NCBI RefSeq assembly: GCF_021729075.1
Contig: NZ_JAJSAQ010000001.1
Span: forward strand, 505,997 to 569,996
From: Microbulbifer guangxiensis
GTDB taxonomy: Bacteria; Pseudomonadota; Gammaproteobacteria; Pseudomonadales; Cellvibrionaceae
Reading direction: 5' to 3'
Length of the DNA: 64,000 nt
Part shown: positions 27,067 through 34,742 of the stretch, in pieces
How the letters are laid out: the number at the start of each line of letters is the position of its first letter
Numbering within the stretch: position 1 is the first letter of the stretch
The notes under the pieces: generated by a model
The model's database searches: none
The model's input: only the letters and a program-made list of their open reading frames with translations
What the model was told of the DNA's origin: nothing
Position numbers and translations under genes: made by a program

Positions 27067-27381
27067 TCAGCGCTTTCTGTTATTCGAGGCACGCAAGCGC
27101 GCTGCATCCGCTACCTGTAAGTCCTGTGCCAGGTCTTCAAAGAGCGTCTCGCATCGCTCGCTCACCCCCAGCTGCACCAGGACTTCTGCCAGCGCCGAGA
27201 GGTGACAGCCCTGCCCTTTCTCCAGCCGTTTCAGCGTGCTCATACCAATGCCGCTGGCGGCGGCCAGCTCCTCCTGGGAACGATTGTGTGCAAGGCGCAG
27301 GTGCCGACACTGCTCTCCCATAACCCGGAGCAGTCTCGCAGCCTTCCGGCTGGCATCCCCGCTCTCCCCAGAGCCCTTCAT
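27067..27381 (-). CDS. XRE-type helix-turn-helix regulator
   Basis: 104 residues from ATG 27381, preceded by GAGGGGGTGAC. The HTH (about 25-80) reads LRLAHNRSQEELAAASGIGMSTLKRLEKGQG, the classic XRE pattern. The C-terminal tail is short and helical with no sensor domain. It is divergent from the hybrid sensor kinase (27549) across 167 bp and may control it; nothing further can be said of its target. Confidence 0.88.
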   Translation of the reverse strand: MKGSGESGDASRKAARLLRVMGEQCRHLRLAHNRSQEELAAASGIGMSTLKRLEKGQGCHLSALAEVLVQLGVSERCETLFEDLAQDLQVADAARLRASNNRKR

Positions 27382-27548
27382 GTCACCCCCTCGCTTCAAT
27401 CTGCCTGCTGCACGGCGCATTATACGGTCGAGTACCGACCAAATCCGGCCCCTGTAGACATTGCGTGGTCCCCGTGCTGGAATTCCGGGGCCGGCACAGG
27501 GAGTCGCGGCCGGCAATATGCTCAGTTGGGCAGCAACAGGAATGGAAA

Positions 27549-29186
27549 ATGACAATCAAGGACCAGGGCAAGCCGGCACTGCCTGTTGACGTCAACGGGG
27601 AGACCCGTGTCATTTACGAGGCGCTGCGCAAGAGTGAAGAGCGCTACCGGGAGCTAGTAGAACACGCCAACTCGATCATCCTCCGTTGGGACCGCAACGG
27701 GTTCATTACCTTCTTCAATGAATATGCCCAGCAGTTTTTCGGCTATTCCGAGCGTGAGATTATCGGTCGACATGTAGTCGGAACCATCGTGCCAGAGAAT
27801 GAAAGCACGGGGCGGGACCTCCGGCCGCTGATGGATGAAATCTGCCGTGATCCCGAGGCCCACCGTTACAACATCAATGAAAATGTCACCCGGTCGGGCA
27901 AGCGTGTCTGGATTGCCTGGACCAACAAGGTTCTCAAGGACGATGACGGCAATCTGGTGGGAGTCCTCAGCATCGGCTCCGACATTACCAAGCAGCGGCG
28001 TCTCGAAGAGGAGCTGCGTCAGGCCCAGAAGATGCAGGCAATCGGTGAACTCGCCGGGGGCATCGCCCATGACTTCAACAATATGATTCACGGGATCAGC
28101 GGCTATGCCGAGGTTATCCGCGAGTTGAGTGATCACCCGCAAGTCGGCGAATACGCAACCCACATCCTGACAACAGCCCAGCACGCCGCGGAACTGACTC
28201 AGCAGCTCCTCACTTTCGCCCGCAAGGGCAAATATCAGCTCAGGGAATGCAACACCCACGAAATCATCCGCGACGTCTGTGCGATGCTGGCACGGACGAT
28301 CGACCGGAGAATCATTATCGAGCAGAATCTGCTGGCCTCCCGCTACCATATTCTCGGGGATACCGCCCAGCTGAAGAGTGCACTGCTCAACCTGGGCATC
28401 AATGCCAAGGATGCCATGCCCGACGGGGGCATGCTGCGCCTCTCGAGCCGCAATGTGGAAATCGAATCCCCGACCACGATATCCGAATTTGAACTGCAAC
28501 CCGGCCCACACCTCCAGATCACCATCAGCGACGACGGCACCGGCATGCCCGAATCGGTGCGGCAGAGAATATTCGAGCCTTTTTTCACCACCAAGGACAG
28601 CGGCCGCGGCGCCGGTCTGGGTCTTGCGGCGGTATACGGCATGACCCACATGCACCAGGGGGCGATTCGCTGCCACAGCATGGAAGGCCAGGGGAGCAGC
28701 TTTGACCTGTTCCTGCCCATTGGCCAGGTAGAAGAAAAAACGGAGGGCCAAACCCGGCATGCAACCGGGCGCAGCAAGGGGATCCGCATCATGGTGGTGG
28801 ATGACGAACCGATGGTGCGGAACTACTCCAAGGCCCTTTTTGAAATGCATGGCCACCGGGTATGGGCATTCGATTCGGCCGAGACCGCCATCGCTTTCTA
28901 TCGGGGCAACTACCGGGAGATAGACCTGGTATTACTGGATATGATCATGCCGAAAATGGACGGCCAGCAGCTGTTTTCGCTGCTGAAGGCAATCAATCCG
29001 GACATCAATGCGATTCTGTCGACGGGTTACAGCGTTGAGAGCAAAATCGAGAGCATCCTGCAGGATGGCATTCTCGAATGTATCCGCAAACCGTTCACCT
29101 ACGACCAGCTGGAGTCATTACTGAAACGGCTGACCGCGGAGGGCCGCCTCCCAAAACAACAGGCCCCTGAAACCCACAAGCCCTGA
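27549..29186 (+). CDS. PAS-domain hybrid sensor histidine kinase
   Basis: 545 residues from ATG 27549 with CAGGAA upstream. The PAS domain (about 25-155) contains NSIILRWDRNGFITFFNEYAQQ. HisKA follows with the phosphoacceptor in ELAGGIAHDFNN (His about 174). The ATPase domain has NLGINAKDAMPDGG, ISDDGTGMP and FEPFFTTKDSGRGAGLGLA. The C-terminal receiver domain (about 420-535) has MVVDDEPMVRN, the phospho-Asp in LLDMIMPKMDG (about 463) and CIRKPF. No membrane helices are present, so it is a cytosolic sensor. No output regulator is adjacent; the phosphate may pass to an unlinked partner. It is divergent from an XRE gene. Confidence 0.94.
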   Translation: MTIKDQGKPALPVDVNGETRVIYEALRKSEERYRELVEHANSIILRWDRNGFITFFNEYAQQFFGYSEREIIGRHVVGTIVPENESTGRDLRPLMDEICRDPEAHRYNINENVTRSGKRVWIAWTNKVLKDDDGNLVGVLSIGSDITKQRRLEEELRQAQKMQAIGELAGGIAHDFNNMIHGISGYAEVIRELSDHPQVGEYATHILTTAQHAAELTQQLLTFARKGKYQLRECNTHEIIRDVCAMLARTIDRRIIIEQNLLASRYHILGDTAQLKSALLNLGINAKDAMPDGGMLRLSSRNVEIESPTTISEFELQPGPHLQITISDDGTGMPESVRQRIFEPFFTTKDSGRGAGLGLAAVYGMTHMHQGAIRCHSMEGQGSSFDLFLPIGQVEEKTEGQTRHATGRSKGIRIMVVDDEPMVRNYSKALFEMHGHRVWAFDSAETAIAFYRGNYREIDLVLLDMIMPKMDGQQLFSLLKAINPDINAILSTGYSVESKIESILQDGILECIRKPFTYDQLESLLKRLTAEGRLPKQQAPETHKP

Positions 29187-29207
29187 TGCAGGAAAGAAAC
29201 GGCTTCC

Positions 29208-29510
29208 TCAGTAATGCAACAGCTTGATGATGGGCTCCCCATTGTCACACTCGCCCACCACTTCGGGGTCGGTAATCCTGGAGCCGGCCTGGATGACCTT
29301 GTTTGAGGGGTAGGAAACGAAGCAGGCAAAGTTGAAATTCACCGCCCAGTTACAGAGCAGGCGCCCGTCCTCTTCCTCGTAGAACCGTTGCTGGCAGAAC
29401 GAGAGATACGGACTGGCCCCACCACCGCCCTGGCGGGATTCGGAATCAGAAACTTCCTGGGCAAAAACACCGATCGGGAGCAACAGCCCCAGCGCGAGTA
29501 ACCACTGCAT
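29208..29510 (-). CDS. Small exported cysteine-containing protein, unknown
   Basis: 100 residues. The signal peptide (to about 18, GVFAQE) is followed by a short glycine patch and a mature part with five Cys (FCQQRFYEEEDGRLLCNWAV, FACFVSYPS, VGECDNGE), probably disulphide-bonded in the periplasm or outside. I do not recognise the family. AGGCGAG precedes the ATG. It is convergent with the hybrid kinase gene. Transcription may be independent of the terminator and candidate small RNA lying 110-290 bp upstream. Confidence 0.65.
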   Translation of the reverse strand: MQWLLALGLLLPIGVFAQEVSDSESRQGGGGASPYLSFCQQRFYEEEDGRLLCNWAVNFNFACFVSYPSNKVIQAGSRITDPEVVGECDNGEPIIKLLHY

Positions 29511-29614
29511 AACAACACTCGCCTATCAACCCTGCAATAATTCCAGCATAGCAACGGCTTGCGCGTGCTTCCTCTTTCCTGCTGCCTTGGCGGAAGTTTC
29601 AACCGGCAGACATG

Positions 29615-29800
29615 AAAAAAGGGGGTGGGCAAAGCCCACCCCCTGAAAGCCAATTCTCGCGGAAGGGAAATCCGGAATTGGAAGTTCAAGGTGAAAATGC
29701 CGACTCAGCCTGCCTCAAACCTCGGGACCGGATGAGTCCGCCGCTCACGAATTCACGCAACGACTCGATACCATAACCGTTTATTGCAAATCCGACAGCG
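29615..29800 (-). ncRNA. Candidate small RNA or leader (about 185 nt)
   Basis: A minus-strand promoter-like pair (TTGCTT at 29830-29835, 17-base spacer, TATATT at 29807-29812) would start RNA near 29800. About 155 nt further is a strong intrinsic terminator (29620-29644 plus U-run). No convincing reading frame of useful length lies between. The alternative is that this is simply the 3' untranslated region of the RpiR gene ending at 29903. The wider gene-free stretch 29511-29902 holds nothing else I can identify. Confidence 0.35.
29620..29644 (-). terminator. Strong intrinsic terminator (minus strand)
   Basis: AGGGGGTGGGC and GCCCACCCCCT form a perfect 11-bp stem with a 3-base loop, and six A residues on the left give a U-run in minus-strand RNA. 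It would end RpiR transcription or a separate short transcript. Confidence 0.9.
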
Positions 29801-29835
29801 ATAAGGAATATATTATTCCTTATCCGGTGAAGCAA
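29800..29835 (-). promoter_or_regulatory. Perfect palindrome overlapping a minus-strand promoter (putative RpiR operator, site A)
   Basis: GATAAGGAATA and TATTCCTTATC form 11-bp arms separated by TAT (29800-29824). The core is GAATA-N3-TATTC, which recurs at 53046-53058. It covers the TATATT -10 box of a candidate promoter with TTGCTT as -35. The symmetry and 3-base spacer fit a dimeric repressor site. Confidence 0.55.
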
Positions 29836-29902
29836 GGCCGGCGCGCAAACAATGGTATTTCCGCTTTGCTTTACGCCAGCAGGACAATGATTGGCATGAA
29901 TG

Positions 29903-30778
29903 TCAGCTGGCTCGAGACCTTCTCGACTGTCCCTGCTGGCGGAACACCGCCACCGCTTCGCGGCTGCGCTCAAACAGGTCCTTGGCCTTCTCATCCCGCT
30001 GGGACATCAGCAGGAACAACAGGTCAGTCACCATCAACTGTGCCGTACGGGCGAGGATGGAAGAACTGCGGGTACCGGCTTCATCGGCAACACAGAAGAG
30101 GTTGATGCCGGCCACTTCCACCAGCGGGTTGCGGGAAAAGCTGGTCAGGGAAATCACCGCGGCGCCCTGGGCCAGGCCTGCCTCGGCAACTCGTACCACC
30201 TCCTGGGTCTGGCCCGACTCGGAAATGGCAAGAATCACATCCCCCTCTCCCAGCGTTGCAGCATTCGCCATCTGCACGTGGGTATCACTCTCTACCAGTA
30301 CGGCTTTACCCAGCTTCATCAGCTTGAATGCCAGGTCCTTGGCGACCAGCGAAGACGCTCCGACGCCGGCCATCAGGATACGCCCGGCACCGCCGAGCAA
30401 ACCAGCCGCAGCCAGTAGCTGGGCCTCAGGGTTCACCGCCAGGGTCTCGTTCAGCGACACGGTCTTGCGGGCAATCAGCTTCTGCGCGACGGTGGTGACG
30501 TCATCCCCGATGGCGATATCGCCATGGATCGCTTTCGGCAGCAGTGACGTTCGGGCAAGGGATTCGGTCAGGGAAAGCTTGAGGTCGGAATACCCTTTGT
30601 AGCCAAGCTTCTGGCTGAACTTGACCACACTGGACTGGGAGACACCAATGCGATCTGCCAGCGCCTTCGACGACTTGCCGCGCACCTCCTCCACATTCTC
30701 CAGAAGAAAATCCGCGATTCGACGTTCGTGACTGGACATCGAATCCCGCATCGCGCGGATTTTTGCAATCGAACCCAT
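29903..30778 (-). CDS. RpiR family regulator with canonical SIS domain (MurR-like)
   Basis: 291 residues from ATG 30778; a GTG three codons earlier is possible. The N-terminal HTH_6 domain (1-75) includes KALADRIGVSQSSVVKFSQKLGYKGYSDLK. The SIS sugar-phosphate domain (about 110-250) has RILMAGVGASSLVAKDLAFKL and the phosphate-binding ILAISESGQTQEVVR. MurR, the E. coli repressor of murQP, has this layout and senses MurNAc-6-phosphate. Here the gene is divergent from the symporter-kinase-murQ operon, so the same ligand is a good inference. The intervening 194 bp contain GGAATA repeats matching the proposed operator. Confidence 0.92.
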   Translation of the reverse strand: MGSIAKIRAMRDSMSSHERRIADFLLENVEEVRGKSSKALADRIGVSQSSVVKFSQKLGYKGYSDLKLSLTESLARTSLLPKAIHGDIAIGDDVTTVAQKLIARKTVSLNETLAVNPEAQLLAAAGLLGGAGRILMAGVGASSLVAKDLAFKLMKLGKAVLVESDTHVQMANAATLGEGDVILAISESGQTQEVVRVAEAGLAQGAAVISLTSFSRNPLVEVAGINLFCVADEAGTRSSSILARTAQLMVTDLLFLLMSQRDEKAKDLFERSREAVAVFRQQGQSRRSRAS

Positions 30779-30883
30779 AGTTTTCACGCTATCGGAAGCA
30801 CCTGGCCCCCGGCCCTTTCAAAGATCCAAGTTACCGGGGAGCAGGATCGGCACGACCGATGGAAAAACCTTTGCCCCACCAAA

Positions 30884-30923
30884 GAATAAATGATACCAAT
30901 ATGAGGAATTATTAGGAATAATT
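30884..30923. promoter_or_regulatory. Divergent promoter/operator region between the RpiR gene and the symporter gene
   Basis: Contains GAATA at 30884, and GGAATTATTA directly followed by GGAATAATTA (30905-30924), a tandem 10-mer with one mismatch. AATTATT-AGG-AATAATT within it (30907-30923) is a perfect inverted repeat. A TATCAT box with weak -35 reads toward the RpiR gene. The half-site GGAATA matches the GAATA-N3-TATTC motif found at other promoters of the island. Confidence 0.5.
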
Positions 30924-30972
30924 ATGCACGGCGTCGCGAGGCGCACGGAAGAATAACAACGGGTGGGCATTG

Positions 30973-32547
30973 ATGGAATTGCAGTTCACTGGGCTCGACT
31001 GGGCAATTTTTGCACTCTACGGAGCCATTCTTGTCGGCAGCGGCTGGTACTTCAGCCGGAGCCGCGCCGCAGACAGCCGCGACTATTTTCTGGCCCACAA
31101 CAGCATGCCCATGTGGATGGTGGCCATTTCTACCCTGGCCACCACACAGTCCGCAGCGACCTTTCTCGGAGGGCCGGACCTGGGTTATCGCGGTGACCTG
31201 ACCTATCTGTTCACCAACCTGGGCGCGTTCCTGGCAGCTTTCGTGGTCGCCCGCCACCTGATCCCGCGCTTCTACAGCCAGCGGGTCACCACGGTTTACG
31301 AGCTGCTGCAGAGTCGCTTCGGGGAAGGCGCCAAGCAGAAAGCCGGGGCCATGTATCTGCTGGGTCGGGTCTTTGCCAGCGGCGCCCGTCTCTATATGGC
31401 GGCAATCGCCGTCTCCATGATCCTCTTCAATGACATCGATGCTGATCACGTCGTGCTGGCAGTACTCGTGCTGACGGCAGCGGGCCTGCTGCAGACCTTC
31501 ATCGGCGGTGTGCGCTCGGTGATCCAGAGCGACGTGTTGCAATGCATCGTCTACGTCAGTGCTGCCATCGCCGTGGTCGGGGTACTGCTGTGGCAGATTC
31601 CCGCGGACCTGCCAGCGATTGTCTCCGCGCTGCAGAGCCCGGCCGATGGCAGCGGTTCCAAGCTGGCACTGGTCGACACCAGCTGGAACCTGCAGGATCC
31701 CTTCACCCTGTGGGCAACCTTCACCGGCTTTGTGCTGCTGAACATTGCCGCCTTCGGCCTCGACCAGGATGTCACCCAGAGGCTGCTCACCTGCAAGACG
31801 CCCCGCGATGGTGCCCGTGCCATGCTGCTGTCGGTGGTGATGGTGGCGCCGGTGATGGCGGTCTTCATGGGTATCGGCCTGCTGCTTTATATCTTCTACC
31901 AGGTACCGGAGCTGATGGGCGGCACCGCCGTCTCCTCGCCGGCCGGTGGAGACGTCACCGTCTTTATGCATTACGTCCTCAACGAGATGCCTGCGGGTCT
32001 GCGTGGGCTGGTGACCATCGGCGTCATTGCCGCAGCGCTGTCGACACTGAACTCCAGCCTCAACTCCATGGCCAGTGTCCTCACCGAGGATCTGTACCGC
32101 AACTGGCTGGAGCGGCGCGGAATCAACAAGCCCGCCCACCACTTCGTGGTCGCGGGACGCAGCGCCATGGCCCTGATCGGTGCTGCACTCAGCGGCATGG
32201 CCATCCTGTGTTTCTACTGGCAGCAGATCAGTGACCTGCCGCTGATCACCTTTGCCCTCTCGGTCATGGTGTTCGCCTACTCCGGGCTACTGGGTGTCTT
32301 CTTTACCGTTCTGTTTACCAACCGCGGCAGCGGCCTGAGCGTGACCATGGCGCTGATCGGTGGCTTTTTCGTCACCCTCATGCTGCAGCCCTGGATGATT
32401 ACCCTGCTCACAGGCAATGAGGAACCGCTGGTGCTCGCCTTTACCTGGCAGCTGTGTCTGGGCACCGCCATCGCCTTCTCGATCTGCTGTCTCGGTAAAC
32501 CCTCCGAGCTGGCCGACAGCGAGATCCCCGAGGAAGCCCGCGCATGA
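30973..32547 (+). CDS. Sodium:solute symporter (SSS family), probable amino-sugar importer
   Basis: 524 residues from ATG 30973 with GGTGGG upstream. About 13-14 helices. SSS landmarks: WYFSRSRAADSRDYFLAHNSMPMWMVAIS near the N-terminus, TTQSAATFLGGPDLGY, FGLDQDVTQRLLTCK in the middle and AALSTLNSSLNSMASV further on, the sodium-site region. Family members import sugars, sialic acid or amino acids with Na+. The gene overlaps the kinase gene by 4 bp and is followed by murQ, so I infer that it imports MurNAc or GlcNAc-MurNAc-type sugars. A phosphotransferase (MurP) would do this in E. coli; none is seen here. Confidence 0.9.
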   Translation: MELQFTGLDWAIFALYGAILVGSGWYFSRSRAADSRDYFLAHNSMPMWMVAISTLATTQSAATFLGGPDLGYRGDLTYLFTNLGAFLAAFVVARHLIPRFYSQRVTTVYELLQSRFGEGAKQKAGAMYLLGRVFASGARLYMAAIAVSMILFNDIDADHVVLAVLVLTAAGLLQTFIGGVRSVIQSDVLQCIVYVSAAIAVVGVLLWQIPADLPAIVSALQSPADGSGSKLALVDTSWNLQDPFTLWATFTGFVLLNIAAFGLDQDVTQRLLTCKTPRDGARAMLLSVVMVAPVMAVFMGIGLLLYIFYQVPELMGGTAVSSPAGGDVTVFMHYVLNEMPAGLRGLVTIGVIAAALSTLNSSLNSMASVLTEDLYRNWLERRGINKPAHHFVVAGRSAMALIGAALSGMAILCFYWQQISDLPLITFALSVMVFAYSGLLGVFFTVLFTNRGSGLSVTMALIGGFFVTLMLQPWMITLLTGNEEPLVLAFTWQLCLGTAIAFSICCLGKPSELADSEIPEEARA

Positions 32548-33422
32548 GCCAGTGCTTCCTTGGCATCGATGGCGGCGGCACCAAAACAGTCGGGCGCATC
32601 GGCGGGCCCGGCATGGCGCCGCTGGAACTTCGCGCCGGGGCCAGTTCGCTGACCCAGGATATCGAGGGGGCGATCGGCAACGTCATCGGGCTGTGCCGCG
32701 ACCTGCTGGCACAGAGTGGCCTCACGGCGGAAAAGATCCAACTGGTCTGCGGCGTCGCCGGAGCCGGTAATCCCTCGGCCGCAGCGAAAATGAGTGCCCG
32801 GCTCGAGTCCCTCGGTTTTGCCCAGGTAACGGTCACCTCCGATGCGCGGACCTCTCTGATCGGTGCCGGTGCCGGCAGCCCGCTGGTCATGGCCGCCATT
32901 GGCACCGGCTCGGTCGTGATGCGACTAGCCAGTAATGGCGAGATCCGGCAGTTCGGTGGCTGGGGCCTGGCGGTGGGCGACGAAGGGAGCGGCGCGGCCA
33001 TCGGCAAGAGCGCCGTGCGCGCTATGCTCTGGGAGCTCGACATTTACGGCAGCCCACGGACCCCGCTCTGCCAGCAGATCATGGCGGAGGTAGGACAGCA
33101 TCGCGGCCCCATCCTGGCCTGGTTGCAGAGCGCCGGCTCACGGGAATATGGCGCCCTGGCGCCACTGGTGTTCTCCCACCTGCCCGGCTGTGACCTGGCG
33201 CGGGAGATCGTCTCCAACACCACCGCGGAGGTGGAGCGCCTGATCCGCGCTGCGTCCGCCGCCGAGGCCTTGCCCCTGGCGTTGCTGGGTGGGTTAGCCG
33301 AGAAGCTGGTGCCCTATCTGGCCCCGGACCTGCAGGAGCGCCTGATTCCGCCGCTCGGCACCGCCCTGGACGGTGCCTGCATTCTGGCCAGAAGCGACTG
33401 CATGGTCGCTACTGCGCCCTGA
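32544..33422 (+). CDS. BadF/BadG/BcrA-type sugar kinase (probable MurNAc/GlcNAc kinase)
   Basis: 292 residues. The ATPase fold of the BadF/BadG family: phosphate-1 loop LGIDGGGTKT at the N-terminus, VAGAGNPSAA, VMAAIGTGSVVMR (phosphate-2) and GGWGLAVGDEGSGAAIGKSAVR in the middle, and LLGGLAEKLVPYL (adenosine motif) near the C-terminus. N-acetylglucosamine kinases and the Clostridium MurK, which phosphorylates both MurNAc and GlcNAc, belong here. ATGA overlap with the symporter gene shows coupled translation. With MurQ 140 bp downstream, MurNAc 6-phosphorylation in the cytosol is the likely job; GlcNAc may also be accepted. Confidence 0.88.
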   Translation: MSQCFLGIDGGGTKTVGRIGGPGMAPLELRAGASSLTQDIEGAIGNVIGLCRDLLAQSGLTAEKIQLVCGVAGAGNPSAAAKMSARLESLGFAQVTVTSDARTSLIGAGAGSPLVMAAIGTGSVVMRLASNGEIRQFGGWGLAVGDEGSGAAIGKSAVRAMLWELDIYGSPRTPLCQQIMAEVGQHRGPILAWLQSAGSREYGALAPLVFSHLPGCDLAREIVSNTTAEVERLIRAASAAEALPLALLGGLAEKLVPYLAPDLQERLIPPLGTALDGACILARSDCMVATAP

Positions 33423-33451
33423 AGTTAGCCGAATAGTCTCAAAAGGAAGGA

Positions 33452-33474
33452 TCCTGGAGCCCCGCTTTCCAGGA
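33452..33474. other. Intercistronic hairpin between the kinase gene and murQ
   Basis: TCCTGGA-N9-TCCAGGA forms a 7-bp stem 30 bp after the kinase stop, without a T-run. It may act as an mRNA processing or stabilising element. Confidence 0.5.
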
Positions 33475-33495
33475 AATCATGGCAACTGCGCGAAT

Positions 33496-33535
33496 TTGGG
33501 TTTACTGCCGCCGGCGTTATAACAGGCGTAAACCC
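33496..33535 (+). promoter_or_regulatory. Possible murQ promoter embraced by an inverted repeat
   Basis: TTGGGT (33496-33501), 16 bases, TATAAC (33518-33523) form a plausible sigma-70 promoter. GGGTTTAC (33498-33505) and GTAAACCC (33528-33535) are perfect 8-bp arms flanking the -10 box, extended by GCC/GGC. This could be an operator, or an 11-bp RNA hairpin ending 27 bases before the murQ start. Confidence 0.5.
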
Positions 33536-33562
33536 GCTCTCGCCAAATTCTGGAACACAACA

Positions 33563-34510
33563 ATGAGCCAAGACCTGATTCAGGAGCTGAGCCGCCTCAC
33601 CAGTGAGGCCCGCAACCCGGATACCCAGGACATCGACTTGCTGCCCACCGAGGCCATCCTGGAAAAAATCAACACCGCCGACCGTGAAGTACCCGTCGCC
33701 GTGCACCGCGTCCTGCCCCAGGTTGCGGAGGCGGTAGAAAAGATCGTCGAGGCGTTCAAGAACGGAGGCCGGCTCATCTATATGGGGGCCGGCACCAGCG
33801 GCCGCCTGGGGATCCTGGACGCCGTCGAGTGTCCACCCACCTATGGCGTCAGTGAGGATATGGTGGTCGCCCTGATTGCCGGGGGTGATGACGCCGTCTA
33901 CCGGGCCCAGGAAGGGGCCGAGGACAACCCGGACCTGGGTCGCGCGGATCTGCAGAAGATCAACCTGTGCGACAAAGACGTGGTCGTCGGTATTGCCGCC
34001 AGCGGCAGGACCCCCTATGTGATCGGCGGACTGCGGTATGCGCGCGAGCTGGGCTGCACGACCGTGGCCCTTTCCTGTAACCGCGCCGCGGTGATCGCCA
34101 ACGAGGCAGACATCGCCATACTGCCGGAAGCCGGCCCGGAAATCCTCACCGGGTCTACCCGCATGAAAGCGGGCACGGCGCAAAAGCTTGTGCTCAACAT
34201 GCTGACAACCGCCAGCATGATCCGCCTTGGCAAGAGTTTCTATAACCTGATGGTGGACGTGAAGGCCACCAACGCCAAACTGATCGGCCGCACGCGCCGG
34301 ATCGTGATGGAGGCGACCGGGGTAAGCTTCGAGGAAGCTGACCGGGTACTCGGCCAATGTGACCACAATGCGAAGCTTGCCATCATGGTCATCCTGAGCG
34401 GGCTTGATCGGGCTGACGCTGAGCGTGCGCTGAAAGAATCCAACGGGTTCCTGCGACTGGCGTTACAGCAGGTAAAGCCAGAAAGGCAAGCTGAGGAAGC
34501 GCTTGCCTGA
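33563..34510 (+). CDS. murQ: N-acetylmuramic acid 6-phosphate etherase
   Basis: 315 residues from ATG 33563. The SIS fold includes [25 protein letters not shown], the MurQ signature, with catalytic acid residues in the AVECPPT and QEGAEDN segments ([16 protein letters not shown]). Other signatures: [42 protein letters not shown]. MurQ splits MurNAc-6-phosphate into GlcNAc-6-phosphate and D-lactate in the cytosol. The symporter and kinase upstream would supply its substrate, and the convergent glcDEF genes beyond 34743 could oxidise the D-lactate. A possible internal promoter lies just upstream. Confidence 0.97.
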   Translation: MSQDLIQELSRLTSEARNPDTQDIDLLPTEAILEKINTADREVPVAVHRVLPQVAEAVEKIVEAFKNGGRLIYMGAGTSGRLGILDAVECPPTYGVSEDMVVALIAGGDDAVYRAQEGAEDNPDLGRADLQKINLCDKDVVVGIAASGRTPYVIGGLRYARELGCTTVALSCNRAAVIANEADIAILPEAGPEILTGSTRMKAGTAQKLVLNMLTTASMIRLGKSFYNLMVDVKATNAKLIGRTRRIVMEATGVSFEEADRVLGQCDHNAKLAIMVILSGLDRADAERALKESNGFLRLALQQVKPERQAEEALA

Positions 34511-34526
34511 AGCGGAAGGGACTCTG

Positions 34527-34600
34527 AGTGTGGGGGCACAGTGTATTAGTAACCCCACACTGCCTTCTCTCCTAATCCTGTGGCGACACAGCGCCAGGAT
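34527..34600. other. Two hairpins between convergent murQ and glcF
   Basis: AGTGTGGGG (34527-34535) pairs perfectly with CCCCACACT (34553-34561). A second stem-loop, ATCCT..GGCG with CGCC..AGGAT, spans 34575-34600. Neither has a T-run, so they are weak terminators at best. The rest of the 232-bp gap shows no gene. Confidence 0.5.
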
Positions 34601-34742
34601 CCCTGTCTTAATTTCTGGCGGCGGGACTTCGTCAGTAAGGAAAGCCCCCGAAAATATTCTCCCCAGCGCATCCCGGCAATGTGATTCCGGTTCATAGTGG
34701 CCAGTAGCTCCGGCTGAACTCAATGCTCCCAACACCGTTCAG

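Noticed and set aside
29686..29994. Minus-strand 102-codon open frame downstream of the RpiR gene
   Set aside because: Low-complexity Arg/Ser-rich product, overlaps the end of the RpiR gene in another frame, no ribosome site, no recognisable domain.
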